From Akkermansiaceae bacterium UBA1506 (GTDB lineage Bacteria > Verrucomicrobiota > Verrucomicrobiia > Verrucomicrobiales > DEV007): a stretch of DNA of 24,604 nucleotides. The notes beneath the pieces were generated by a model that was given only the letters and a program-made list of their open reading frames with translations, was not told where the DNA came from and did no database searches. Positions 16,432 through 23,883 of this stretch are shown here, piece after piece. Location of the stretch: assembly GCA_002323995.1 (NCBI GenBank), contig DCQY01000005.1, forward strand, positions 28,344 through 52,947, given 5' to 3'. A program made the position numbers and the translations under genes. Position 1 is the first letter of the stretch. Every line of letters begins with the position of its first letter.

Positions 16432-17913
16432 TCAAGCCCTAAGATAACGAGACTTAAGGTGATCAACAAGTGCCGTCGCGTTGGCCGCTGAACCTGTCGA
16501 TTCTTCAATGAGTTCGTCTGGCAAGAGGACACTTCCTCTCGCGTGAATTTTTTCACGCATCCAACTCAGAAGTCCGGAATAATCCGCCCTATCCATTTGG
16601 TCTTTTATTTCCGGGCTCTGGCTCAGAGCCGCGTTGGTAAGATGCGCGGCATTTATATTACCAAGGCTATATGTTGGGAAGTAGCCGAAAATCCCCATGC
16701 TCCAGTGAATATCCTGAAGACAACCATTAGAGTCCGAATTCACTGGTAATCCAAAATACTGCTCGAATCGCTCATTCCAAGCACTTGGTATATCCACGGT
16801 TTTCAATTCACCGGCAAAGATTGCTTTTTCGATCTCAAAGCGAAGGAGGATATGAAGATCATAGGTAACCTCGTCAGACTCGACCCGGATGTAACTGAGA
16901 TTTGCTTGATTAACCGACGCATACATTTGTTCAACAGAGACACCACCTAATGTTGGGAAATACTCTACTGCCCTAGGTAGCCAATACTCCCAAAAAGCGC
17001 GGCTACGGCCTACGTGGTTTTCCCATAGGCGCGATTGAGATTCATGTAATCCAAGGGAAACCGCATTTCCTATCGGTTGACCTCGATGATCGGGATTCAA
17101 GCCCTGTTCATAAAGTCCATGTCCAACTTCATGAAGAACTCCAAAAAGTGAACTTCTAAAGTCCGACACGTTATAGCGAGTAGTCAGACGGGTATCGAAA
17201 GGTGCCATACCAGAACAAAAGGGATGAACCGCCGTATCGACCCGACCAGCATCGAAATCGAATCCAATTGAACGAGCGACCTCTTCGTTAAATGCCCTTT
17301 GCTGCTCTATCGGAAATTCACTCCCTTCCCATGGAACCTCATCCCCTGAAGTCGCCACCGCTTCTTCTACGACGGGTATCAGTTTGTCCCGCAGGTCTCC
17401 TAGAGTTTCGGAAATCCGCTGAGTCGATGTCCCGCGCTCGAAGCGATCAATCAATCCGTCATAGAGAACGTCTTTGTAGCCCCATCGTTCGGCTTGCTCA
17501 CGGCAGAGTTCGATCAGTCTGGTTAAGGAGGGGGCAAACTTTTCAAAGTCGGATTTCTTTCTCGCCTCAGCCCATGAAGCTTGCGATAGCACCTTGGCCT
17601 GGGCAAATTCCTCGACTAACTCTTTCGGCAGGCATGTCGCCCGATTATAATTATGTCGCCATTCTCTTAAGTTAGCCTTTTCCAACTCATCTTCGCTCGC
17701 CGCTTCGGCTTCATCGATCCAGTCCCCCACTTCAGCTGAAACAAACTGTTCATGAGCCCATCCACTGAACCAAGCCATTTGCTCACCTCGGTAAGCAATT
17801 CCTTTCTTAGGAAGTAATACTTCCTGATCCCAACCAAGTAAGGCTTGGGCATCGCCCACTAGTTGTATCTCGCGACCTTTTGCTAAAAGCTTCTCGTATG
17901 CGCTATCTGACAT
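16432..17913 (-). CDS. M32-family metallocarboxypeptidase
   Basis: The enzyme removes C-terminal amino acids from peptides and depends on a metal, usually zinc. The 493-residue length is typical of the family. The active-site HEVGH is at 261-265 (FGVLHEVGHGLYEQGL), with other M32 features: DTRLTTRYN upstream, the Glu-containing GLHESQSRLWEN just downstream, and SYIRVESDEVTYDLHILLRFEIE. It has no signal peptide, so it is cytoplasmic. The frame extends to a TTG at 17943, but the ATG at 17913 (MSDSAYEKLLAKGREI) gives the family start. The exported protease-like gene lies 64 bp upstream in the same direction. Confidence 0.95.
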   Translation of the reverse strand: MSDSAYEKLLAKGREIQLVGDAQALLGWDQEVLLPKKGIAYRGEQMAWFSGWAHEQFVSAEVGDWIDEAEAASEDELEKANLREWRHNYNRATCLPKELVEEFAQAKVLSQASWAEARKKSDFEKFAPSLTRLIELCREQAERWGYKDVLYDGLIDRFERGTSTQRISETLGDLRDKLIPVVEEAVATSGDEVPWEGSEFPIEQQRAFNEEVARSIGFDFDAGRVDTAVHPFCSGMAPFDTRLTTRYNVSDFRSSLFGVLHEVGHGLYEQGLNPDHRGQPIGNAVSLGLHESQSRLWENHVGRSRAFWEYWLPRAVEYFPTLGGVSVEQMYASVNQANLSYIRVESDEVTYDLHILLRFEIEKAIFAGELKTVDIPSAWNERFEQYFGLPVNSDSNGCLQDIHWSMGIFGYFPTYSLGNINAAHLTNAALSQSPEIKDQMDRADYSGLLSWMREKIHARGSVLLPDELIEESTGSAANATALVDHLKSRYLRA

Positions 17914-17977
17914 CCTATTTTCACAATATTCCACCGCAAACAAAACTGGCCCCTCCAGTCTTGGAGTATCAGGCGCG

Positions 17978-18769
17978 CTACTCCGCGGCTTCTCTTGCTA
18001 GATTCGCCATGATCTGGATTGAGCCCGCTGAAAGAGTGCCTAGCACTCCGGATGGTTTTCCATCTATAATTCGAACTACGGTCACCCCTACAGGGTTTCC
18101 ATCCATCGTGAAAATCGGGATTCCTTGCGCCGTGCCAGCCTCAGTCACGAAATAAGTCCGGTCTGATTTAAAAATCCCGGTGATACGCCCGACCGTCATA
18201 ATTGGCATGTAGCCGTAGACGCCAGAGGCGCGCGACAGTCCAATCACTTGATCAGCTGCCTGCGCGGTCGCAGCAAACTTGGACAAATCAACAAATTCGA
18301 ACTTCTTCCCGAGAGTTTCCGCCTCTGATTGGTCAGGCATAATGAAAGCAACATCAGCCCCTTCATCCTGGCGGACCACCTTACCACTTAGGAGCGTGGT
18401 GTCGCCATAGCTGATCTCGACACTTTGAAATACAGAGTTAGCAGATTGAATGCTCACCACATCCTCCCCCAGTTGGGCCTGCTGACCTTCAAGGCCGACG
18501 CTAGCATCAATCGCAGAATTAGAAACAACGATGAGCCCATCATCGCCGATGGTCACACCCAGCGTGCGGCGCTGTTGCGCCCGAGCAGGAAGTGGATCTC
18601 CGGTCGTTTTGGCTTCAAGTGAACTCTGAACCGTAACCACAACCAAAGCTGCCTTATTGTTTTCAAGAGTCTCGCGGGCCCGCTCCTCTAATGACTGCGC
18701 AACACTGGTTGCTGGCGCAGTAAAGACGATCAGGATAAGACCAAATAAATACAGGTTTTGGAATTTCAT
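17978..18769 (-). CDS. Exported trypsin-fold protein, probably catalytically dead
   Basis: The 263-residue protein has a Sec signal peptide (MKFQNLYLFGLILIVFTAPATSVAQ, cleavage near 25). The rest reads as a single HtrA-like trypsin domain without a PDZ. Against HtrA motifs, GLIVVSNSAI (78-87) matches the strand that normally carries the catalytic His, but Ser85 stands in its place. GADVAFI keeps the Asp (D139). GTAQGIPIF...DGNPVGV (212-229) matches the GNSGG...DG(x)VIGV region but lacks the catalytic Ser. It therefore probably binds peptides or serves as a scaffold rather than cutting. An alternative is a diverged family with a shifted active site. It follows the S4 terminator and leads a leftward group with the M32 carboxypeptidase. 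Confidence 0.72.
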   Translation of the reverse strand: MKFQNLYLFGLILIVFTAPATSVAQSLEERARETLENNKAALVVVTVQSSLEAKTTGDPLPARAQQRRTLGVTIGDDGLIVVSNSAIDASVGLEGQQAQLGEDVVSIQSANSVFQSVEISYGDTTLLSGKVVRQDEGADVAFIMPDQSEAETLGKKFEFVDLSKFAATAQAADQVIGLSRASGVYGYMPIMTVGRITGIFKSDRTYFVTEAGTAQGIPIFTMDGNPVGVTVVRIIDGKPSGVLGTLSAGSIQIMANLAREAAE

Positions 18770-18854
18770 GGATTATTAGGTGTCAGAATTAATGAAACTT
18801 CAGATAAGATCGCTACCTATCAATCGAGAACGAGACAAATCCAACTATCCGATA

Positions 18855-18902
18855 AAACAAAAATGTGACAAACGGTCATCAAAGGAAACCGGATGTCACA
18901 TT
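18855..18902 (-). terminator. Terminator after rpsD, end of the ribosomal-protein transcript
   Basis: Read leftward, AATGTGACA (complement of 18894-18902) and TGTCACATT (complement of 18862-18870) form a perfect 9-bp stem. An inner CGGT/ACCG pairing extends it, and a TTTTTGTTTT run follows (complement of about 18852-18861). It lies 22 bases beyond the S4 stop. It separates the ribosomal-protein genes from the exported protease-like gene and implies that rpoA is not co-transcribed with rpsD here. Confidence 0.8.
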
Positions 18903-18924
18903 AGAGATTAGGCCTGGCTTTTTC

Positions 18925-19536
18925 TTAACGAGAGTAAAGCTCCACAACTAGCTGCACATTGACCATGGTGTCGATTTCGTCTGCTTCGGGGAGCCGGTCT
19001 ACGGTTCCGGACAGACTATCCTTATCGAAGGTGAGCCAGTCCATGACTGGGCGTGCAGCACAAGCATCGGCAGAACGCATCCCTAACTGCTGAGACCGAG
19101 TATTTTCAGAAACCGTGATAACATCACCAGGCTTCACGCAGTAGGAAGGAATATCAACTCGCTGGCCGTTCACCTTGATATGACCGTGACCGACAAGCTG
19201 CCGAGAGGCACGACGGGTGCTACCAAGGCCGAGGCGGTAACAAACGTTGTCGAGACGAGTTTCAAGTAACTGGACAAGGATATCACCAGTAATGCCCCGT
19301 CGCCGCTGGGCTTCAGCAAAATAACGACGGAACTGCTTCTCCATCACTCCATACTGAAAGCGAAGCTTTTGCTTCTCGGAAAGGGCGATACTGTAATCAC
19401 TCTTTTTGCGTCGGGCACCTCGGGCGCCGTGCTGGCCAGGAGGGTAAGGGCGGCGCTCAAGAGCCTTTGATGGGCCAAAAAGAGCCACACCAAATCGGCG
19501 GCTAATTCTGTCAGTGGGACCGGTTTGTCTTGCCAT
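18925..19536 (-). CDS. rpsD: 30S ribosomal protein S4
   Basis: The 203-residue protein matches bacterial uS4: MARQTGPTDRISRRFG, the PYPPGQHGARGARRKKSDYSIALSEKQKLR segment, the S4 RNA-binding domain (LETRLDNVCYRLGLGSTRRASRQLVGHGHIKVNG), and the C-terminal VNVQLVVELYSR. S4 is a primary 16S rRNA binder at the mRNA entry site. The N-terminus lacks the CxxC...C zinc site found in some S4 proteins. It begins 48 bp after rpsK and ends the transcript just before a terminator. In E. coli S4 represses the alpha operon; no matching leader was recognised here. Confidence 0.98.
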   Translation of the reverse strand: MARQTGPTDRISRRFGVALFGPSKALERRPYPPGQHGARGARRKKSDYSIALSEKQKLRFQYGVMEKQFRRYFAEAQRRRGITGDILVQLLETRLDNVCYRLGLGSTRRASRQLVGHGHIKVNGQRVDIPSYCVKPGDVITVSENTRSQQLGMRSADACAARPVMDWLTFDKDSLSGTVDRLPEADEIDTMVNVQLVVELYSR

Positions 19537-19584
19537 TTCTCGCTTGAAAATTCGTGGTTGATCGCTCGTTCAATTCAAGATCAG

Positions 19585-20199
19585 TTAAACGCGGCGGGCT
19601 TTCTTGGGACGGCAGCCGTTGTGAGGAACGGGAGTTACATCCATTATTCGAATCACGTCAATACCAAGGCCTTGGACAGCGCGAACCGCAGATTCACGGC
19701 CAGCACCAGGGCCCTTAACGCGAACCTCAGCTTGTTTAAGTCCGTGAGACATAGCTTGGCGGCAAGCATCTTGCGAGACAAGTTGGGCAGCGTAGGCAGT
19801 GCTCTTACGAGATCCGCGAAAACCCATCTTGCCGGAACTAGACCAGCCGATCACGTTCCCACTAGCGTCGCTAACGGAGACGATCGTATTGTTAAAACTG
19901 GCAGAAACGTGGACCACACCATTCTGAATATTTTTACTACCCTTAGCTTTGACAACCTTTGCCTTCTCAACTCCATCGGAGCCTTCGAGTTCAAGGAAGA
20001 TATCCTCAGCGGTACGGGGCTTATCGCTTTTCTTTTCCTGAGTAGCGGCCTCCTCACCAACTTCTCCAGCAGGAGCAGTTTCGGCACCCTCGGGAGCAGC
20101 GTTCTCTTCAGGCGCAGCGGTTTCTTCTTGTGCAGTTTCTTCGGCGGTAGCTTCAACCACCTCTTCTGTCACCTCTTCGGATTTTTCTTCGTCAGCCAT
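19585..20199 (-). CDS. rpsK: 30S ribosomal protein S11 with long acidic N-terminal tail
   Basis: The conserved uS11 fold covers about residues 88-204 (NGVVHVSASFNNTIVSVSD, SGKMGFRGSRKSTAYAAQLV, VKGPGAGRESAVRAVQ, DVTPVPHNGCRPKKARRV). S11 lies on the 30S platform close to the 3' end of 16S rRNA. The usual length is about 129 residues, and alignment with E. coli S11 shows some 75 extra residues in front. The first ~57 are rich in Glu, Ala, Thr and Pro and strongly acidic, followed by a short segment DKPRTAEDIFLE. The tail is in frame from the only good ATG (20199, MADEEKSEE) and there is no internal start close to the usual N-terminus, so it is probably translated. Confidence 0.96.
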   Translation of the reverse strand: MADEEKSEEVTEEVVEATAEETAQEETAAPEENAAPEGAETAPAGEVGEEAATQEKKSDKPRTAEDIFLELEGSDGVEKAKVVKAKGSKNIQNGVVHVSASFNNTIVSVSDASGNVIGWSSSGKMGFRGSRKSTAYAAQLVSQDACRQAMSHGLKQAEVRVKGPGAGRESAVRAVQGLGIDVIRIMDVTPVPHNGCRPKKARRV

Positions 20200-20236
20200 C
20201 TTTCTAAATTAGTTTCGCGCTACCTGTTACCGTTGA

Positions 20237-20605
20237 CTAGCGTACTACGCCGACAGTCTTGCGTTTGCCTTTCCGCGTGCGCGCATTCGTCGAAGTGCGC
20301 TGGCCGCGAACTGGAAGACCACGGCGATGACGGTAACCACGGTAGCAATTGATAGAAGTGAGGCGCTTCATGTGACCTTGAATCTCACGTCGAAGGTCGC
20401 CTTCGATCATGACGCCGCTACCAGTGATGGCGTTCGCAATGCGTCCCAACTGCTCGTCGGTGAGTTCGCCAGTGCGCGTGTTTCGATCGACACCCGCTTC
20501 TTCAAGAATCTTCGTGGCAGTCACTCTACCGATTCCATAAATGTAAGGCAGAGAAGCTTCCACTCGCTTCTCATTAGGGATTTCAACTCCAAGTAAACGT
20601 GCCAT
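20237..20605 (-). CDS. rpsM: 30S ribosomal protein S13
   Basis: The 122-residue protein is a normal bacterial uS13: MARLLGVEIPNEKRVEASLPYIYGIG, the GELTDEQLGRIANAI segment, RLTSINCYRGYRHRRGLPVRGQRTSTNARTRKG, and a basic tail. It sits in the head of the 30S subunit and contacts P-site tRNA and the 50S bridge. It lies 39 bp after rpmJ and 37 bp before rpsK. The leader before the ATG is A/T-rich with no Shine-Dalgarno site. Confidence 0.98.
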   Translation of the reverse strand: MARLLGVEIPNEKRVEASLPYIYGIGRVTATKILEEAGVDRNTRTGELTDEQLGRIANAITGSGVMIEGDLRREIQGHMKRLTSINCYRGYRHRRGLPVRGQRTSTNARTRKGKRKTVGVVR

Positions 20606-20644
20606 ATTTAAAAATTCTAATTTCGTTCCCCGACTGGAGGTGCC

Positions 20645-20758
20645 TTAGCCTTGGCGCTGCTTACAACGCGGATTCTTGCAGATAACACGGAGCACGCCCT
20701 TGCGTTTCACGATTTGGCAATCGCTACAGAGACGTTTCACGGAGGATCTTACTTTCAT
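20645..20758 (-). CDS. rpmJ: 50S ribosomal protein L36
   Basis: Translation of the complement of 20645-20758 gives a 37-residue protein starting MKVRSSVKRLCSDC and ending NPRCKQRQG, which is bL36. It is the zinc-ribbon type with Cys11, Cys14, Cys27 and Cys32. In most zinc-type L36 proteins the fourth ligand is His (NPRHKQRQG); here it is Cys32. Order map-rpmJ-rpsM matches common spc/alpha gene order, but infA, often before rpmJ, is absent. A small perfect hairpin lies just upstream of the start. Confidence 0.96.
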   Translation of the reverse strand: MKVRSSVKRLCSDCQIVKRKGVLRVICKNPRCKQRQG

Positions 20759-20947
20759 GAGACAAACAATTGTCGGTTGGTTAAGGGGTTACTACGATTA
20801 GGTTTGCGTGCCGCCCGTATTCTCCCACCTCTTTTTCGAACCGTAATTCGGCGCGAGGACGGAGTATGTATCACAGATTTCGCTTCTCGCAACCTGTGTT
20901 TCAGGGTTTGTATCAAATTAAGGACAGTTTTTTTAGAATTTTGAGGA
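20759..20947 (-). other. Leader region between map and rpmJ, with a hairpin at the rpmJ start
   Basis: This 189-bp gap is the longest in the ribosomal-protein block and has no convincing coding frame. GACAA (20761-20765) and TTGTC (20770-20774) form a perfect 5-bp stem with a 4-base loop, ending two bases before the rpmJ ATG, where a ribosome would load. Further upstream a second hairpin, AACCCTG/CAGGTT with one bulge, lies near 20887-20904. The gap is the likely site for a promoter of rpmJ-rpsM-rpsK-rpsD, but I found no clear -35/-10 pair. Confidence 0.35.
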
Positions 20948-21781
20948 TTATGCAGCGCTGGCGGCTCCAGCTACGCCAGATTCATAGGATCTTGGCCTCG
21001 GCGTCAGGATTTCGGGCTCTCCGCTAGTTACCAAAACGGTGTGCTCAAAATGGGAGGACATCTTGCGATCCGCGGTAATTACAGTCCAGTCATCACTGAG
21101 AATCAGAACCTCATCGCCGCCAGCGTTGACCATCGGCTCAATGGCAAGAACCATCCCTTCCTTGAGGCGGGGATTAGCAAAGCGACGCATCTTCATCTCG
21201 TTAGCATCCCAGTAGTTTGGAACTTGGGGCTCTTCATGCAACTTACGACCAACACCGTGCCCAACAAACTGCTTCACCACTGTGAACCCAAATGTGGCTA
21301 CATACTCTTCCACAGAGGCACATAAGGTTGAAAGATACTCCCCCTCTCTCGCGTGAGAAATGGCCTGATGCAGGGACTCCTCTGTTTTGATAAGGAGTTG
21401 TTCCACCTCATCGTCAATCTTACCAACCGCAATAGTCTTAGCGTTGTCACCAATCCAGCCTTCAGGAGTTTGAATGCCAACATCGATCTTTACAATATCG
21501 CCTTCTTTCATGGCAAGTTCACCCCCGATACCATGCACGACCTCTTCGTTCATGGAGATGCAGATATTACCTGGAAAACCGCGGTATCCAAGAAAAGCGC
21601 TTACACAGCCGCGATCTTTTATGAATTGATCAGCAGCAGCATCAATCTCGCCAGTCGTGATCCCAGGACGGACCATCTCAGAACACTGTCGAAGGATATC
21701 CGCAGCAATCGATCCAGCCTCCCGCAATCCGTCCAACTCCGCTCCGCTGCGTAATTGAATCCTCGATTTCCGCTTAGCCAT
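20948..21781 (-). CDS. map: Methionine aminopeptidase type I
   Basis: It removes the start Met from new proteins. The 277-residue protein has all five metal ligands: D100 (KIDVG), D112 (IGDNAKT), H175 (VGHGVG), E215 (AIEPM) and E246 (HFEHTV), plus the substrate His83 (EEVVHGIGG). A C-terminal tail of about 25 residues (LTPRPRSYESGVAGAASAA) exceeds the usual 250-265 length. The place between secY and rpmJ is common in many phyla. It starts 16 bp after secY, with no Shine-Dalgarno site. Confidence 0.97.
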   Translation of the reverse strand: MAKRKSRIQLRSGAELDGLREAGSIAADILRQCSEMVRPGITTGEIDAAADQFIKDRGCVSAFLGYRGFPGNICISMNEEVVHGIGGELAMKEGDIVKIDVGIQTPEGWIGDNAKTIAVGKIDDEVEQLLIKTEESLHQAISHAREGEYLSTLCASVEEYVATFGFTVVKQFVGHGVGRKLHEEPQVPNYWDANEMKMRRFANPRLKEGMVLAIEPMVNAGGDEVLILSDDWTVITADRKMSSHFEHTVLVTSGEPEILTPRPRSYESGVAGAASAA

Positions 21782-21797
21782 GACTCAGCGTTTTGGA

Positions 21798-23306
21798 TTA
21801 ACCGCGGGAAATCTGGAAGTAAACGATGCCACCAATGAGTAGAACTGCAGCAATGACGAGCAACCAGATAATCTGATTACTGCTTGCGGCGGCACCTTGC
21901 CCGCTAGGGCGATCAAAACGGCCACGGATTCTCCCTTTACGGAGGAAACCGTCGTAGTGGCGCTGAATCAAGTGCGTCTCCACTTGGCGCATGATGTCGA
22001 GTAGCACACCAACCATAATGAGCAGACCCGTGCCGCCAAAGAATTGCGCCGCCAGCGGAGGCACGCCCATCAGGGCAGTAAGAATTGGAGGCAAAACCGC
22101 AATCACCGTAAGGAAGATCGCTCCCGCAAAGGTTAGTCGACTCATTGTTTTGTCGAGAAACTCAGCAGTTGCCTTTCCCGGACGCACACCAGGGATGTAT
22201 CCGCCGTTTTTCTTAAGGTCGTCGGCAATCTGATTGGGCTGAAACATAGTCGCGACCCAGAAATAGCTGAAGAAGAAAATCATGAGGCCAGTCAGGCCAT
22301 AGAAGACCCAGCCACTACCACCGCCACCGAGGGTAAGGGCAAGGTTCTGTGCCCAGTCGCTGTTAGGGAAGGCCCAACCAAGAATCTGAGAAGGAAACAT
22401 CAGGATAGCCTGCGCGAAAATAATCGGCATCACACCCGCATAGTTCACCTTGAGCGGCATATGCTGAGTTTGCCCACCATACATTTTACCCCCACGAACC
22501 TGCTTGGCATAATTGATCGGCACCCTTCGTTGGGCCTGGGTGATAGCAATCACAGCAGCCACCACCAAAAAGAGGAAGGCAAGCAGAGCAACCAACTGAA
22601 ATGACTTAAGAGGATCCTCAGTCGCAGAGGCTACATAGGTGTTGTAAACTTGGTAAAGAGCACCAGGCAGTGCATAAATGATGTTAACGGTAATGATAAT
22701 GGAAACGCCATTACCCATTCCCCGCTCCGTGATTTGATCACCAAGCCACATAAGGAATGCAGTCCCCGCTGTAATGATGATCACCGTCGAGAGGATGAAG
22801 CCCATATCCCCATTCGGAACTAACTCGGAGGTTGAATTACTCGCAATGTCGCGCAGGAACGGGTTAGCTTCAGGAGTGACAAGGGACTGCGCCAACATCC
22901 AACCTTGGAACAGACAAAGCACAATCGTAAGAACACGAGTGTACATACTGATTTTCTGACGGCCACCGTCTTCGCGAGACAGCTTACTGAGTGCCGGAAC
23001 AACAGCAGTAAGTAACTGAATCATAATCGACGCACTAATGTAGGGCATGATACCCAGTGCGAAGAGCGCTGAATTCTGAAGTCCACCACCGCTGAACACG
23101 TTCATGAGTGCCAATACAGAGGTCAGACCTTTGTCATCGCTGGACTGCTCCTGAACTTGAGAGTACCACTCAGTGAGGACATTAGCGTCAACACCGGGGA
23201 GAGTGACCACTGCGCCAAGCCTTACAATAACGATCACCAAGATGGTGAAGAGAATGCGAGACCGCAGTTCCGGAATCTTAAAACTGTTTACAAAAGCAGA
23301 GATCAT
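21798..23306 (-). CDS. secY: Protein translocase subunit SecY
   Basis: SecY forms the Sec channel with SecE and SecG in the inner membrane. The 502-residue protein has about ten hydrophobic segments and family motifs: LRSRILFTILVIVIVRLGAVVTLPGVD (first helix), FALGIMPYISASIMIQLL (helix 2), GNGVSIIITVNI, and the cytoplasmic RRVPINYAKQVRGGKMYGGQTQHMPLKVNYAGVMPIIFAQAIL. It is longer than E. coli SecY (443), with an extra loop after the first helix (EWYSQVQEQSSDDKGLT) and a longer basic C-terminal part ending in a final hydrophobic helix. It lies 96 bp after rplO and runs into map. Confidence 0.98.
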   Translation of the reverse strand: MISAFVNSFKIPELRSRILFTILVIVIVRLGAVVTLPGVDANVLTEWYSQVQEQSSDDKGLTSVLALMNVFSGGGLQNSALFALGIMPYISASIMIQLLTAVVPALSKLSREDGGRQKISMYTRVLTIVLCLFQGWMLAQSLVTPEANPFLRDIASNSTSELVPNGDMGFILSTVIIITAGTAFLMWLGDQITERGMGNGVSIIITVNIIYALPGALYQVYNTYVASATEDPLKSFQLVALLAFLFLVVAAVIAITQAQRRVPINYAKQVRGGKMYGGQTQHMPLKVNYAGVMPIIFAQAILMFPSQILGWAFPNSDWAQNLALTLGGGGSGWVFYGLTGLMIFFFSYFWVATMFQPNQIADDLKKNGGYIPGVRPGKATAEFLDKTMSRLTFAGAIFLTVIAVLPPILTALMGVPPLAAQFFGGTGLLIMVGVLLDIMRQVETHLIQRHYDGFLRKGRIRGRFDRPSGQGAAASSNQIIWLLVIAAVLLIGGIVYFQISRG

Positions 23307-23402
23307 TCACTAAGGCGGTGCGTTAAGGCTTTATCTGAAAGACGCTGAAATAACAGCAGGATTAGGTCGGCGATTTACAAGAACGAAACTGGGGAATTGA
23401 CC

Positions 23403-23846
23403 TCACTCAGCGACCGAACCACCTGCTTTTTCGATCTTCTCCTTCGCTGAACCAGACACCTTGTCTACATCTACGGTGAGCTTTTTTGTCAAATCACCCA
23501 TCCCTAGGACTTTGACGGCATCATAAATGCCCTTAACCAGTCCACAGGCACGCAGAGATTCCTCATTGACCGCGTCACCATCAGCAAACTTTGCTTCGAG
23601 TTGGCTCACATTCACAATTGCAAACTGAGTCTTAAACTGGGCGTTATTAAATCCTTTCTTGGGAAGGCGTCGTGCCAGAGGCATCTGACCACCTTCAAAA
23701 CCGGGGCGGATCGAAGCGCCGGATCGTGACTTCTGACCCTTATGGCCCTTACCACTGGTCTTACCAAGACCTGAGCTCTCACCACGGCCAACACGACGGC
23801 GGCGATGCTTGGATCCTTGAGTAGGTTGTAAATCGTGAAGTTTCAT
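23403..23846 (-). CDS. rplO: 50S ribosomal protein L15
   Basis: The 147-residue protein is bacterial uL15: MKLHDLQPTQGSKHRRRRVGRGESSGLGKTSGKGHKGQKSRSG, followed by GFEGGQMPLARRLPKKGF, and a C-terminal L18e/L15 fold. It starts 37 bp after rpsE, leaving no room for rpmD (L30), which normally sits between. AAGGA about 11-15 bases upstream of the ATG is the nearest thing to a Shine-Dalgarno site in the whole block. Confidence 0.98.
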   Translation of the reverse strand: MKLHDLQPTQGSKHRRRRVGRGESSGLGKTSGKGHKGQKSRSGASIRPGFEGGQMPLARRLPKKGFNNAQFKTQFAIVNVSQLEAKFADGDAVNEESLRACGLVKGIYDAVKVLGMGDLTKKLTVDVDKVSGSAKEKIEKAGGSVAE

Positions 23847-23883
23847 CTATCTTCAGTCCTTTCAATGTTCGCTGAAATAACTC

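Noticed and set aside
19525..20352. Long open frame on the + strand opposite rpsD, rpsK and rpsM
   Set aside because: It is antisense to three certain ribosomal-protein genes, has no family resemblance and is explained by codon bias of the real strand.
20651..20944. A 97-codon open frame on the + strand across rpmJ and the map-rpmJ gap
   Set aside because: It is antisense to rpmJ, has no recognisable features, and the gap also shows no infA on the other strand.
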